Positions 63,129-64,000 of a stretch of 64,000 nucleotides of DNA are shown here, in pieces. The stretch's first letter is position 1, and every line of letters begins with the position of its first letter. The DNA comes from Pseudoalteromonas luteoviolacea NCIMB 1942. GTDB taxonomy: Bacteria > Pseudomonadota > Gammaproteobacteria > Enterobacterales > Alteromonadaceae. The stretch covers positions 94,816 through 158,815 of the forward strand of contig NZ_AUXT01000181.1 in assembly GCF_001625595.1 (NCBI RefSeq). The letters run 5' to 3'. The notes under the pieces were generated by a model. It ran no database searches and had not been told where the DNA came from. It worked only from the letters and a program-made list of their open reading frames with translations. The position numbers and the translations under genes were made by a program.

Positions 63129-64000
63129 GTGTTCCCCGTATGCACGGGGCTAAACCGGCAGCGGGGGCGAAAGCAGTACGCAAAACTGGGTGTTCCCCGT
63201 ATGCACGGGGCTAAACCGATTGGCAACTGTCTATTCGAGTCAGCTCGATAGTGTTCCCCGTATGCACGGGGCTAAACCGGCGCATATTAGGAGCTAACTA
63301 ATTAATTGATAGTGTTCCCCGTATGCACGGGGCTAAACCGCAGTGCAGTCATCAGCAGATGGAGACCAAGAGGTGTTCCCCGTATGCACGGGGCTAAACC
63401 GTTCGACGGCTTCCTCTTTGGTCAGATTCCAGTGTGTTCCCCGTATGCACGGGGCTAAACCGGAGGCAAACAATAATTTCGTAATGTAGCCAAAGTGTTC
63501 CCCGTATGCACGGGGCTAAACCGCTAGGTATAGATACTTCGGATGGTGATGATGTGTGTTCCCCGTATGCACGGGGCTAAACCGCGCTTGGTATTACTCC
63601 TGAGCGCGTGGAGAAGGTGTTCCCCGTATGCACGGGGCTAAACCGCACAGGCAATCTAGTGCATTACATCAATAGTCGTGTTCCCCGTATGCACGGGGCT
63701 AAACCGAGTGGCCAACGGCAAAAGAACCTTATTTTTATGTGTTCCCCGTATGCACGGGGCTAAACCGTTAGATGACAACCCGCACTACGTAGCTGCACTG
63801 TGTTCCCCGTATGCACGGGGCTAAACCGTTTTTAAGCTGTCCAATTCATTAGGGCACAAGGTGTTCCCCGTATGCACGGGGCTAAACCGCATGTTTTTTA
63901 AAATCAGACATCTTTACAACTGTGTTCCCCGTATGCACGGGGCTAAACCGTTTAAAGGCAAGCTGAGAAAAGGCAGAAAGCTGTGTTCCCCGTATGCACG
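63129..64000 (+). CRISPR. Type I-E CRISPR array 2, 15 repeats in window, continuing past its end
   Basis: Fifteen copies of the same 29-bp repeat as array 1, with 14 spacers all 32 nt (constant 61-bp period from 63129 to 63983). The last copy is cut by the window edge at 64000. Orientation is the same as array 1, leader on the left next to cas2. I noticed no spacer shared between the two arrays, by eye only. Confidence 0.98.

Noticed and set aside
63018..63251. 77-codon ORF across the array 2 leader and first repeats
   Set aside because: Same artefact, overlapping the conserved non-coding leader.

Overview
The window looks like a chromosomal segment of a marine gammaproteobacterium. Pseudoalteromonas or a close relative is my guess, from AT-leaning codon use, small periplasmic TPR proteins, a FecBCD-type uptake system and an E. 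coli-like type I-E CRISPR-Cas locus. No rRNA or tRNA gene was recognised.

Layout. 0-9.6 kb: small accessory genes. These include a 5'-truncated LNS2/HAD-domain protein, a double GNAT acetyltransferase, a DUF952-cupin fusion, TPR proteins, a decayed GrpB pseudogene, a PNPOx-like protein, a DUF998 membrane protein, an XRE regulator and several unknowns, one of them an unlisted 42-aa ORF with a clear ribosome binding site.

9.6-48.8 kb: a siderophore locus. A Fur-box-controlled AraC/PchR/YbtA-type activator (10.1 kb) sits beside two saccharopine-dehydrogenase-like reductases, a TonB-dependent receptor, an ABC permease fused to a degenerate M1 peptidase with its ATPase, a FecBCDE-type importer, a type II thioesterase, two NRPSs and a salicyl-AMP ligase/salicylate synthase fusion. 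Two YbtP/YbtQ-like ABC half-transporters run divergently. The assembly line reads salicylate loading, ArCP-(Cy-A-PCP)x3, then docking-Cy-A-PCP-reductase. It predicts a salicyl-capped chain of four cysteine-derived heterocycles released reductively, longer than pyochelin or yersiniabactin and without methyltransferase or PKS parts. Three promoters of the locus share a CCC-centred motif that may be the AraC-family operator.

48.9-64 kb: a complete type I-E CRISPR-Cas locus. Array 1 has 55 repeats and its distal end abuts an IS50/Tn5-like remnant. Then come a WYL regulator, cas3, a 530-bp gap, cas8e fused to cas11 (cse1-cse2), cas7e, cas5e, cas6e, a terminator-like hairpin, cas1, a frameshifted cas2, and a second leader with array 2 (15 repeats up to the window edge).

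The most interesting item is in the cas3-cas8e gap. Two degenerate CRISPR repeats lie in inverted orientation, with a covarying stem and an intact 5' handle, behind a perfect TATAAT on the same strand. The 20-nt spacer-like sequence between them matches, at 14 of its first 16 positions, a site about 170 bp away that carries an AAG PAM and lies upstream of a 42-aa membrane ORF and of cas8e. This is the architecture of a CRISPR-derived regulatory guide (CreR/CreA type) that would direct Cascade to repress its own operon and/or a small toxin.
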